Origin: an uncultured beta proteobacterium
GTDB taxonomy: Bacteria > Pseudomonadota > Gammaproteobacteria > Burkholderiales > Burkholderiaceae
Reading direction: 5' to 3'
Length of the DNA stretch: 45,046 nt
Assembly: GCA_903909925.1 (NCBI GenBank)
Contig: CAIVXR010000224.1
Location: forward strand, 1-45,046
Position numbers and translations under genes: made by a program. Position 1 is the stretch's first letter. The number at the start of each line of letters is the position of its first letter. Positions 1 to 8,200 of the stretch are shown piece by piece. The notes below the pieces were generated by a model. The model had not been told where the DNA came from. It made no database searches and saw only the letters and a list, made by a program, of their open reading frames with translations.

Positions 1-450
1 GGTGTCGGCAACCTCAAATCCTCAACCCTGCTTAAACGGGTTAATGCAGGTGACTTTGACGCAGTGCCGACCGAGCTGATGAAGTGGACTAAGGCTAAGG
101 GCAAGGAATTGCCGGGGCTAGTTCGTCGCCGCAGGGCAGAATCCGAATGGTGGCGTGATCTGGCCAATAAGCCCGTGGTTGAGGAAGACCAAAGGGTCGA
201 GCCAGATACCGTTCCTGTAAAGACCATTACTGAGAGCAAGCAGGCCAATGGAGCCGTTGTCCTTGGAGCTTTGGGGTCTGTAGGGGCCGCCAAGGAAGTC
301 ATGACGCAGGTTCAGGAGGCTAATGGCTTGTTTGGGTCAGCTATCGCCATGGCTCAGGACATGAATTTCCTCATCATGGTGGCTGTGGTCGGCATCGGGG
401 CTGCTATCTGGTACTGGCGCAAACAAAACTTAGAGAAGCACGGGATATGA
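1..450 (+). CDS. Endolysin (GH24 lysozyme), C-terminal part, with membrane segment
   Basis: This is the 3' part of a muramidase gene; the reading frame is open from base 1, so the N-terminus and catalytic Glu lie outside the window. The visible residues (STLLKRVNAGDF, VPTELMKW, LPGLVRRRRAE) match the end of the phage GH24 lysozyme fold, which cleaves peptidoglycan glycan strands. After the enzyme domain comes a linker of about 60 residues, then a membrane segment near the C-terminus (NFLIMVAVVGIGAAIWYW) followed by a basic tail. No separate holin gene is seen in the window, so the C-terminal helix may anchor the enzyme or help membrane disruption (inference). Its stop overlaps the start of the next lysis gene by four bases. 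Confidence 0.85.
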   Translation, partial: GVGNLKSSTLLKRVNAGDFDAVPTELMKWTKAKGKELPGLVRRRRAESEWWRDLANKPVVEEDQRVEPDTVPVKTITESKQANGAVVLGALGSVGAAKEVMTQVQEANGLFGSAIAMAQDMNFLIMVAVVGIGAAIWYWRKQNLEKHGI

Positions 451-677
451 TAGCCTTTCTATTCACCCCCGTAGGTCGGTATGTCGCCATAGGAATCATT
501 GTTTTTATGGCGGCGGCTGGCGCTTATTGGAAGATTAGGGCTGATGCGGTGGCTGAGATTGAAGCGGCGGCGCAAGCTGACGTTCTTAGGAGAACACAAA
601 ATGCGCTTACTGCTGGTGATGCTATTGGTACTTCCCCTGACAAATTGCGCGAGCCTGACGGCAACGCCCGTGACTAA
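447..677 (+). CDS. Inner-membrane spanin-like protein (Rz-like)
   Basis: A 76-residue protein with an N-terminal membrane helix (about residues 8-28) and a polar, Ala/Glu-rich periplasmic part. It starts on the ATGA overlap with the endolysin. The outer-membrane lipoprotein gene begins inside it in another frame, which is the classic Rz/Rz1 arrangement. In that system the inner spanin joins the outer lipoprotein to fuse the two membranes at the last step of lysis. The periplasmic part is short for a spanin, so the assignment rests mainly on topology and gene nesting. Confidence 0.65.
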   Translation: MIAFLFTPVGRYVAIGIIVFMAAAGAYWKIRADAVAEIEAAAQADVLRRTQNALTAGDAIGTSPDKLREPDGNARD

Positions 678-798
678 TGGGGCCGTCTGTGGCGTATGGA
701 AACCTATCTCCTGGTCTAAAAAAGACACCGATCTGACCATTACAGAAATAAAAGTTAGCAATGCCCGCCGAGAGGGGTGGTGCGAAGGCCAGAAATAA
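601..798 (+). CDS. Outer-membrane spanin-like lipoprotein (Rz1-like), nested
   Basis: A 65-residue lipoprotein: MRLLLVMLLVLPL leads into a lipobox ending LTNC, so Cys16 would be the lipidated residue. An in-frame start exists at 499, but it would add a basic stretch that destroys the signal peptide. The ATG at 601 has AGGAGA seven bases upstream (588-593) and is preferred. The gene starts inside the inner spanin gene in another frame and extends past it. The mature part has two Cys residues that could form a disulfide (CGVW and the C-terminal WCEG). Confidence 0.72.
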   Translation: MRLLLVMLLVLPLTNCASLTATPVTNGAVCGVWKPISWSKKDTDLTITEIKVSNARREGWCEGQK

Positions 799-817
799 GT
801 GCTATAATAAGCACTTA
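796..817 (+). promoter_or_regulatory. Extended -10 promoter inside an inverted repeat
   Basis: Bases 796-803 (TAAGTGCT) and 810-817 (AGCACTTA) form an 8-bp inverted repeat with loop ATAATA. The left arm and loop together contain TGCTATAAT (800-808), a perfect extended -10 element; no good -35 is seen at normal spacing. It lies just before the ribosome site (AAAGGAG) of the adaptor gene. It could be a late promoter, an operator, or a hairpin at the end of the lysis transcript. It lacks a T run, so a simple terminator is less likely. Confidence 0.45.
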
Positions 818-830
818 AAGGAGCCGTAAC

Positions 831-1568
831 ATGACTACGGGATTGTCGTATAACGGGACTGTATCTGGGACCAACAGCTACATTGACCAGATTGCCACTT
901 TGGCAGTGGTTGATGTGACTGATCCTGCCTACCAGATTATCCTACCCCAGATGATAACTTATGCGGAAAACCGCATGTATCGTGATCTGGATTTTATGTA
1001 CACATCAACATCCATTTCAGGGTATGCAGTCTCTGGTGGAACCCGCAGCATTACAATTCCAGAAGGAACAATTGTTGTTCTTGAGCAGATCAATTTGATC
1101 ACGCCTCCAGGGCAGCAAAATCCTAATGCAGGAACACGCACACCGCTTCTCCCAACCACCAAAGAATTCTTAGATGCTGTCTATGGTTCATCAACCTATA
1201 CTGCCGTCCCGCAATATTTTTGCCCGTTTGATGACAACGTGTTTTTGGTTGGCCCGTTTGCTGATCAAACTTACTTCGTCGAAATTGTAGGAACTTATCG
1301 TCCTGCCAGCTTGTCGGCGACCAACACAACAACATTCATCAGTCTTTACTTGCCTGATGTATTTATCATGGCCTCCATGATTTACATTTCAGCTTATCAG
1401 CGCAACTTTGGCCGGATGTCGGATGATCCGCAAATGGCTCAGAGCTATGAAGCTCAGTATCAAGCATTGCTAAAAGGCGCGGCTGTTGAAGAAGCCCGCA
1501 AGAAATTTGAATCTTCCGGCTGGACTTCACAATCTCCGTCACCTGTCGCTACTCCAAGCAGAGGGTGA
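831..1568 (+). CDS. Head-to-tail adaptor / connector protein
   Basis: A 245-residue protein resembling the adaptor family of short-tailed phages (SU10/P22-type head-completion proteins). It carries a YAENRMYRDLDF helix near residue 45 and a helical C-terminal half that reads QAMSYEAQYQALLKGA-like. Such proteins form a ring under the portal and connect it to the tail nozzle. The ATG at 831 follows AAAGGAG. The neighbouring gene is nozzle-like, which fits the usual adaptor-nozzle order. Assignment is from pattern memory, without a search. Confidence 0.65.
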   Translation: MTTGLSYNGTVSGTNSYIDQIATLAVVDVTDPAYQIILPQMITYAENRMYRDLDFMYTSTSISGYAVSGGTRSITIPEGTIVVLEQINLITPPGQQNPNAGTRTPLLPTTKEFLDAVYGSSTYTAVPQYFCPFDDNVFLVGPFADQTYFVEIVGTYRPASLSATNTTTFISLYLPDVFIMASMIYISAYQRNFGRMSDDPQMAQSYEAQYQALLKGAAVEEARKKFESSGWTSQSPSPVATPSRG

Positions 1569-1571
1569 TAA

Positions 1572-3653
1572 ATGCCCCATTCCTCGCTTAAGCTTATACC
1601 AGGCGTTGATGTTAACCGCACTCCTGCACTCAACGAAGCTGCCATATCGTTCTCAAATCTAATTAGATTTGTTCCAGATCGGCAGGGGCTTGGTCTTGTT
1701 CAAAAGCTGGGTGGATGGACACGCTACTATCAGAACGCGATTGAATCTATTATCCGCTGCCTTTGGGCATGGGAAGATACTAACGCTAACTCGTATTTAG
1801 CTGTTGGTGCTGAAGCGTCCCTATCTGTTATTAGCGGTACAACAACTAAAAACAGACGGATCATTACGCCTAGAAAGCGCATAGATAATGTTGCTGTGGA
1901 TGTAAATACAGTATCTGGGACAAATGTTGTTACGATCAACGACACTGGCTCAAACATCACTAACTATGATTTTGTGTATATTTCTACGCAAATCAGTGTA
2001 GGCGGCCTTATCTTGTTTGGCATTTACCAATGTTTTTCAATTGGTGCTAATAGCTTCAACATTTACACGTATGACGTGCTAGGCAACCCTGTATTAGCAA
2101 CGGCTACAGTTACAAACGGCGGCGATGTTGCTGTCTTTGATACAGTGCTTGATAGCCCGTTTGTTACTGCAACATTGGCTAACCATGGATATGTAGTCGG
2201 GGATACATTTCCCGTGCTTGTTTCAACAACTGTGGGCGGCATCCCAATATTTGGAAACTATATTGTTCAGACGGTTCCAACAGTAGATACGTTTACGTTT
2301 GCAACCAACTACCTAGCAACATCTAACGATACTGGAGCAATGAACGGCGGCGATGCTCGATACGAGTTTTATGCTGGCGTTGGACCAGTACCCGCAGGTA
2401 GCGGCTATGGTGTTGGTGGCTATGGCGTTGGCGGTTATGGGTCAGGCTCTGGTATTGCGCCTAATATTAACACAATTACAGCATCAGATTGGACGCTAGA
2501 TAATTGGGGTGAAATACTTATTGCTTGCCCCCTTGGCGGCGGTATTTTCCAATGGTCGCCAACAGCAGGTAACAGCGTTTTAACGCTAATCCCACAAGCA
2601 CCTATTGTTAATCAGGGTATTGTGGTTGCGATGCCTCAACGGCAGATCATTGCGTGGGGCAGTACATTTACAGGCATCCCAGATCCGCTTTTGATCCGTT
2701 GGTGTGATGTTAATAACTTCAATGTCTGGCTTGGTACTGTAACTAACCAAGCAGGTTCGTACCGTATTCCTAAAGGCTCACGCATCGTTGAGTGCATACA
2801 AGGCCCGCAACAAACTTTGGTTTGGACGGATCTTGGCCTTTGGGCTATGCAATATATCGGTTTCCCTGACGTTTATGGGTTCAGTGAGATCGGCACGGGC
2901 TGCGGTCTGATTGGAAGAAAAGCAGCTACATCCCTTGGCGGCGCTGTCTATTGGATGGGTCAAAGCCAGTTCTACAGACTAGCAAATGGCGGCGTAGAAC
3001 CTGTATCTTGCCCAATTTGGGATGTTGTTTTCCAGGACTTGGACACCGATAACCTCGATAGAATTCGTGTCGCACCAAATTCACGGTTTGGTGAAATTGC
3101 TTGGTACTTCCCTACCAAAGGCAATGGCGGCGAACCAAGCCATTACATCAAGTACAATATCTTTTTGAACCAGTGGGATTACGGTACTTTGAGCCGTACA
3201 GCATGGATTAATGAATCTGTTCTTGGGCCGCCGATTGGTGCAGGTAAGCTGCCTGGAAGCGCATTGGATTATGTTATTCAACATGAAACATCTCCAGATG
3301 CTGTAAATGCAGACGGCAATCCAGTAGCTATCAATGCTTCGTTCGAAACAGGTTATTTTGTTATCAGTGAAGCCGATCTGAAGATGTTTGTGGACCAAGT
3401 ATGGCCTGATATGAAATGGGGCTATTACGGCGGTACACAGAACGCTAACGTAAATCTTACGTTCTATGTGGCTGACTATCCGGGGCAAACACCATTGACG
3501 TATGGCCCGTATGTAATGACGCAAAACACCACATTCATAACACCGCGTTTTCGTGGCCGCTTGGTGTCTATCAAGATGGATAGCAATGACATCGGGACGT
3601 TCTGGCGTATTGGTAATATGCGCTATCGTTCACAGCCGGATGGGAAATTCTGA
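1572..3653 (+). CDS. Tail nozzle-like virion protein
   Basis: A 693-residue, beta-rich protein. The N-terminal part (KLIPGVDVNRTP, NLIRFVPDRQGLG, LGGW) is typical of the nozzle or tail tubular B-like protein that follows the adaptor gene in podovirus-like phages. A GYGVGGYGVGGYGSGSG stretch lies near residue 280, inside an otherwise propeller-like repetitive sequence with many Thr/Val/Asn. GAGGGTGATAA precedes the ATG, and its TGA stop overlaps the next ATG (TGATG). Function by analogy: it extends the DNA channel below the adaptor and may bind fibres. Confidence 0.6.
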   Translation: MPHSSLKLIPGVDVNRTPALNEAAISFSNLIRFVPDRQGLGLVQKLGGWTRYYQNAIESIIRCLWAWEDTNANSYLAVGAEASLSVISGTTTKNRRIITPRKRIDNVAVDVNTVSGTNVVTINDTGSNITNYDFVYISTQISVGGLILFGIYQCFSIGANSFNIYTYDVLGNPVLATATVTNGGDVAVFDTVLDSPFVTATLANHGYVVGDTFPVLVSTTVGGIPIFGNYIVQTVPTVDTFTFATNYLATSNDTGAMNGGDARYEFYAGVGPVPAGSGYGVGGYGVGGYGSGSGIAPNINTITASDWTLDNWGEILIACPLGGGIFQWSPTAGNSVLTLIPQAPIVNQGIVVAMPQRQIIAWGSTFTGIPDPLLIRWCDVNNFNVWLGTVTNQAGSYRIPKGSRIVECIQGPQQTLVWTDLGLWAMQYIGFPDVYGFSEIGTGCGLIGRKAATSLGGAVYWMGQSQFYRLANGGVEPVSCPIWDVVFQDLDTDNLDRIRVAPNSRFGEIAWYFPTKGNGGEPSHYIKYNIFLNQWDYGTLSRTAWINESVLGPPIGAGKLPGSALDYVIQHETSPDAVNADGNPVAINASFETGYFVISEADLKMFVDQVWPDMKWGYYGGTQNANVNLTFYVADYPGQTPLTYGPYVMTQNTTFITPRFRGRLVSIKMDSNDIGTFWRIGNMRYRSQPDGKF

Positions 3654-3928
3654 TGGCTAGTTTAACAGACATCCTCACAGTCCAGAAAAACGCTGTTGTT
3701 GCGATTAACAATCTCAATCAAACCATGCAGCAAATTCTTGGTCAAATTACAATCCTAACCGGGAATGTGACTGCTGTTGTGGGGCCTACCGGGCCTACAG
3801 GTTTTGGCGGACCAACGGGTCCTACCGGACCCACTGGACCTACCGGAACAAGTGGCGGGCCTCCTGGTCCAACAGGACCCACCGGGGCTAGAGGTCCTAC
3901 TGGGCCGACTGGTCCTACAGGACCATGA
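3653..3928 (+). CDS. Collagen-like repeat protein
   Basis: A 91-residue protein whose first 42 residues form a coiled-coil-like region (NLNQTMQQILGQI), followed by a tract of Gly-Pro-Thr triplets to the end. The G-X-Y tract is interrupted at FGG, TSGG and ARG. Phage collagen-like proteins usually form trimeric fibres on the virion; the helical start would be the trimerisation segment. The repeats are GGNCCTACN-type at DNA level and so prone to length change by slippage. It is translationally coupled to the nozzle gene. Confidence 0.7.
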   Translation: MASLTDILTVQKNAVVAINNLNQTMQQILGQITILTGNVTAVVGPTGPTGFGGPTGPTGPTGPTGTSGGPPGPTGPTGARGPTGPTGPTGP

Positions 3929-3938
3929 TGAGGATGCT

Positions 3939-4715
3939 ATGCCGTTAAAAAAAGGTTCATCGCAAAAAACAACCAGCTACAATATCCGCGAGATGATCAA
4001 ATCGGGTCATCCGCAAAAACAAGCTATTGCGGCTGCGTTAAATGTAGCTAGGCGGTCAAAACGAGCTGACGGCGGCGATATTAAAAGCTTACCGCACATA
4101 AATGATACGCCCCAAGCTGTAAAAGATTTGCTTAATCTTAATGGGCCGCGTCTTCCAAATATTAAAGACACGCCGGAAAACGTAAAGATCAAATTAAACA
4201 TGCAAGATACCAAAGCTGGTGGCGGTAAAATCAAACCACCGCCGCCAAAAATAACAACCAACAAAATGCACACCGGACCGATTCGTAGCCTTGTTGCCGG
4301 CCGGACTGATCATTTGCCCATGCACGTTCCGTCTGGTTCTTATGTTATCCCCGCAGATATTATTTCGGCTATGGGAGAAGGGAACACCGAGGCTGGGTTT
4401 CGTGTGGCTAAAAACATCTTTAGCAAACCTAAAATGCCTTTAACGGGTATGCCTTATAAGGCTAGTGGCCTACCATATGGAGCAAAAGGTGCGCCTTTTT
4501 CTGGCAGTTTTAAGGCTAATGGAGGCGCTACCGTTGCTCCGCCAGTACCTATTGTGGCGGCTGGAGGAGAATACGTCATCCACCCGGATGATATTAAATA
4601 TCTTTCTGGCGGCGATTTAGATGAGGGGCATAAGGGTTTGGATGATTTTGTGGTCAAAATGAGAGCTAAGACCGTAAAAACACTTCGAAAATTGCCGGGT
4701 CCAAAGAAAGATTGA
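3939..4715 (+). CDS. Unknown virion-associated protein with duplicated motif
   Basis: A 258-residue basic protein of unknown function. The ATG at 3939 with GATGAGGA upstream is chosen. The frame is open further 5', but only because the collagen-encoding repeats lack stops in that frame. Two similar blocks occur: HVPSGSYVIPADIISAM and VAAGGEYVIHPDDIKYL, each followed by a helix, suggesting an internal duplication. It also has SLPHINDTP and PNIKDTPENV repeats in the N-terminal half, and ADGGD and AGGGK motifs like those in other virion proteins here. Location next to tail genes suggests a structural or ejected protein. Confidence 0.6.
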   Translation: MPLKKGSSQKTTSYNIREMIKSGHPQKQAIAAALNVARRSKRADGGDIKSLPHINDTPQAVKDLLNLNGPRLPNIKDTPENVKIKLNMQDTKAGGGKIKPPPPKITTNKMHTGPIRSLVAGRTDHLPMHVPSGSYVIPADIISAMGEGNTEAGFRVAKNIFSKPKMPLTGMPYKASGLPYGAKGAPFSGSFKANGGATVAPPVPIVAAGGEYVIHPDDIKYLSGGDLDEGHKGLDDFVVKMRAKTVKTLRKLPGPKKD

Positions 4716-4738
4716 TTGGCATAAACAAGGGGGACTAA

Positions 4739-5254
4739 ATGAATTATGATGAAGATAAAGCTGGTGATCGAAAAGATAACTTAATTGTTCGGCTGGGTAC
4801 GCCAGCAGATCTAGATTTAGTAATGAAGTATGCTGTTGAAGCTATTGAAGAAATTGGGTTAGTAGATCCTGACGCAGAGCGTCTTTTGGGGGATATTTGG
4901 CCCGCATTAAATCAAGACCGTGGTTTAATCGGAATTATTTGCAAGCCAAATGGAGAACCTGAGGGTGGAGTCCTTCTACGTATAGGAAAAATGTGGTATT
5001 CAAATCAGGACGTTCTGGAGGAAAGGGTAATTTTTGTATTACCTGAGTTCAGGGCGTCAAAGCCGAGCCGAGCAATAGAGCTGTTAAAGTTTAGTAAAAA
5101 GGCCGCTGAAAACTTAGGGTTGCCGCTTCTGATAGGAGTGATGTCAACCGTAAGGACTGAGGCAAAAGTGAGAATGTACGAGCGTCAATTAGGAAAACCT
5201 ATGGGGGCAGTTTTCCTTTACAACGCTGGGCCTGATACCCTGAAAGGGATTTAA
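4739..5254 (+). CDS. GNAT-like acetyltransferase
   Basis: A 171-residue protein that looks like a GNAT fold: an N-terminal RLGTPADLDLVMKYA strand-helix, then a central strand (ERVIFVLPEFR), a pyrophosphate-loop-like segment RASKPSRAIELLKF near residue 104, and a C-terminal strand (MGAVFLYN). GNAT proteins transfer an acetyl group from acetyl-CoA. Small members occur among virion genes of short-tailed phages, where the substrate is usually unknown. GGGGGA lies upstream of the ATG. The acceptor-loop Gly residues of the canonical motif are partly replaced, so activity is uncertain. Confidence 0.55.
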   Translation: MNYDEDKAGDRKDNLIVRLGTPADLDLVMKYAVEAIEEIGLVDPDAERLLGDIWPALNQDRGLIGIICKPNGEPEGGVLLRIGKMWYSNQDVLEERVIFVLPEFRASKPSRAIELLKFSKKAAENLGLPLLIGVMSTVRTEAKVRMYERQLGKPMGAVFLYNAGPDTLKGI

Positions 5255-5255
5255 T

Positions 5256-8200
5256 ATGTGTGGTGGCGGTGGAACTTCATCCGTATCATCGGTCAACATC
5301 CCCCCCGAGGTACTACAGAACTATAAAGATGTCTTTGAGCGGGCCAAAGGGGTCGCTGCACAGCCATTTGTTCCGTACTCACAGGACCCAAATGCCTTTG
5401 TCGCGGGGATGACGCCGACGCAACAAGCCGCCATTGCAAATACTAATGCCGCTCAAGGCATGGCTAATCCTGATGTCCAAGCTGGCCAGGCCATGATTGG
5501 TCGCGGTATGCAGCAGGCATCTCCCTATATGAACCAAGCTGGTGGCTTGACCAATAGAGGGCTTGGAGCTGGCCAACAGTACGCCAATATGGCTAACCGA
5601 TACCTTGGCGCTGGTACACAGAACGTAAATCCCGGCAATTTAAACACTCAACAATATATGTCGCCATATACCGAATCAGTTGTGCAAACGACTCAACGGG
5701 CTATGAACCAGCAACAAGCCCAACAGCTTGCTCAGCAGCAGGCAGATCAAATCCGTTCGGGTGCGTTCGGTGGTGATCGTGGCGGTATTTCACGCGCTAA
5801 CTTGATGGGACAGCAGAGCCTTGCCCAAGCTCAAGCTATAGCTCCGCTTTATCAACAGGGTTATCAAAATGCCCAACAGACCGCAGCGCAACAACAGGCT
5901 CAAGCCCTGGCGGCTGCTCAGGCTAACAGAGCTGCTCAACAGTATGGCGCACAGCAGGCTGCTGCATTAGGCCAGCAACAGTTTGGCCAGAACCTTTCCG
6001 CAGCCCAGCAACAGATGGGTCTTGGGCAGGCTCTATATGGTCAAAATCTTGGGCAAGGTCAGGCTTACGCTGGTCTTGGCCTCCAGAACCAAGCCGCCCA
6101 ATTGGCAGCAGCTCAACAACAGATGCAAGCTGGTCAAACTCAACAACAGACCGATCAGGCCGCCAAAACGGCTATGTATAATCAGTTTCAACAGCAGCAG
6201 GGCTTCCCCTATCAACAAGCTCAGTTCCTTGGGAACTTGGCTATGGGTACGGGTGCTTTGTCTGGATCGACAACGACAACCAATTCTTCTAGCAGCGGGT
6301 TGTTCTCCGACAAGCGCCTAAAGGAAGGTGCTGAACAGGTCGGTAAGACTAACGATGGTCTGCCAATATATCGGTATCGGTATAAAGGTGACGATAGAAC
6401 GCAGATCGGCCTCATGGCTCAGGACGTTGAGAAAGAACATCCTGACGCTGTTGGATCGTCTCATGGATACAAGACCGTTGATTATAAGAAAGCTACTGAC
6501 GGCGCTGTTCGCGCAAGTAGAGCTTACGGCGGCGGGCTAGATCCCAATTCCATGGGCGGATCTGTCTATGAGCCAGGTGCATATGCTGATGGCGGCTTAC
6601 TTCCCCGTGGCGGCTATGCGGACGGCGGTACACCATATGATCTGTCTTCTACTGGGTATCAGTTCAATCCAGAGACAGGCATGTACCAAAGAGATCTGGG
6701 CGACGGCGAAAGCGCGTCTATGACCCCTGCTGAATTGCAACAATATGATGTTAGTTCATATTTGCCGTCAACGATTGGCAGTCAAACAGCGGATGCAAAC
6801 GCTCAGCAAATTGCTCAAATTTATAGAGACCAGCTTGGTCGTTCACCTAGCAGCTCTGCTGAAACTTACTATTGGCAAAATGAACTTGCCAGTGGCAAAA
6901 CTATTGACCAAGTAAAAGCTGAGATTGCGGGTTCTCCAGAATCTGTTGGTTATCACCAACTACCCGGCACTAAAGTTGTTGATCCAGTCACCAAAGTTGT
7001 TGATCCAGTCACCAAAGTTGTCGATCCGGGAACTAAAGTTGTTGATCCAAGCACCAAGGTTGTCACACCTATAAAGACACCTACCACTACAGCAGCGGCT
7101 GGGGCGGCCAACCCTAATATTCAGACCCCTTTGACTTATGACGCATCCAAGTTTGCACCATCTATGGCTCCTATGCGTAACCGTTATGGTTCTTATGTTG
7201 CGCCTTTGTGGAATACTGCATCCTCGTTTGACATGACTGCGCCGATTCAGAGCATGTACCAGGGTGTTCTTGGGCGTGAGGCAGACGAACAGGGCATGAA
7301 CTACTGGAAAAATGATTTAGCCAATGGCGGCCAAAACCTTCAAGATATGTACTTCAATTTCCTAAAGTCTAATGAGTACCAAAATCAATCTCAGGCTGGT
7401 CTCGGCAATACATATGGTGGGTATGGTGGGCCATTAGGCGGCTATGGAGATTCTTCTGGGTCGCTTGGCGGTTTTGGTGGTTACGGAAACCAGTTTGGCG
7501 GCATGGGCGGCTACGGCTCTAACTTTGGCGGTTATGGCAACCAAGGATTTGGTGGCTACGGCGGCGGTTACGGCGGCATGGGTGGTTATCAATCCATGGG
7601 TGGCTATGGCGGTGGCCTAGGCGGTTTTGGCAACATGGGAAGCTATGGCGGCTATGACAGCAGCGGTTGGGGCGGCCAACCTTCCTTTGGCGGCTTTGGA
7701 AACAGCGGTGGTTATGGTGGTGGCTATGGCGGGATGAGCCAGGGCTTCTCCCCCATGGGCGGTTATGGCGGTTATCAGGCTCTTGGCGGCTACGGAAACC
7801 TTGGCGGTTATGGTGGCGGTTATGGTGGCCTTATGCCTCCACAGCAGACACAACAAGCTTCCCCAAGCTCGTCTACTTCTTCATCAACAGCACCGACATC
7901 GGGACCTGCCGCATTTAACCGTGGTGGCAGAACTGGATATGCTTATGGCAGCGTAGTAGATGCAAATGATGCAGCGGCACTTCAGGCACAAATTGCGGCG
8001 GGTATTCCCGGCCAAACAATGCCAGGCGCGCAATCCGCTATTCCGAACAAGCTCCTGCATGTTCCTAAGCTGATTGTATCCGACTATCGCCCACCAGCTC
8101 AAAAAACTCCATTTGAACACGCTCAAGAAATGGTTGCTTTTAGTAGGGGAGTAAATGAATTAGCAGGTAAAGATACCTTAACCCGCAACCTTTTTGACTG

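Noticed and set aside
499..600. Longer start for the nested lipoprotein
   Set aside because: It would place a basic segment before the signal peptide and has no ribosome site.
3081..3524. 147-codon antisense frame in the nozzle gene
   Set aside because: No ribosome site and Cys/Arg-rich shadow composition; lies inside a well supported gene.
3777..3938. N-terminal extension of the gene at 3939 through the collagen repeat
   Set aside because: The frame is open only because the GGNCCTACN repeats have no stop in that phase; a ribosome site and Met at 3939 fit better.
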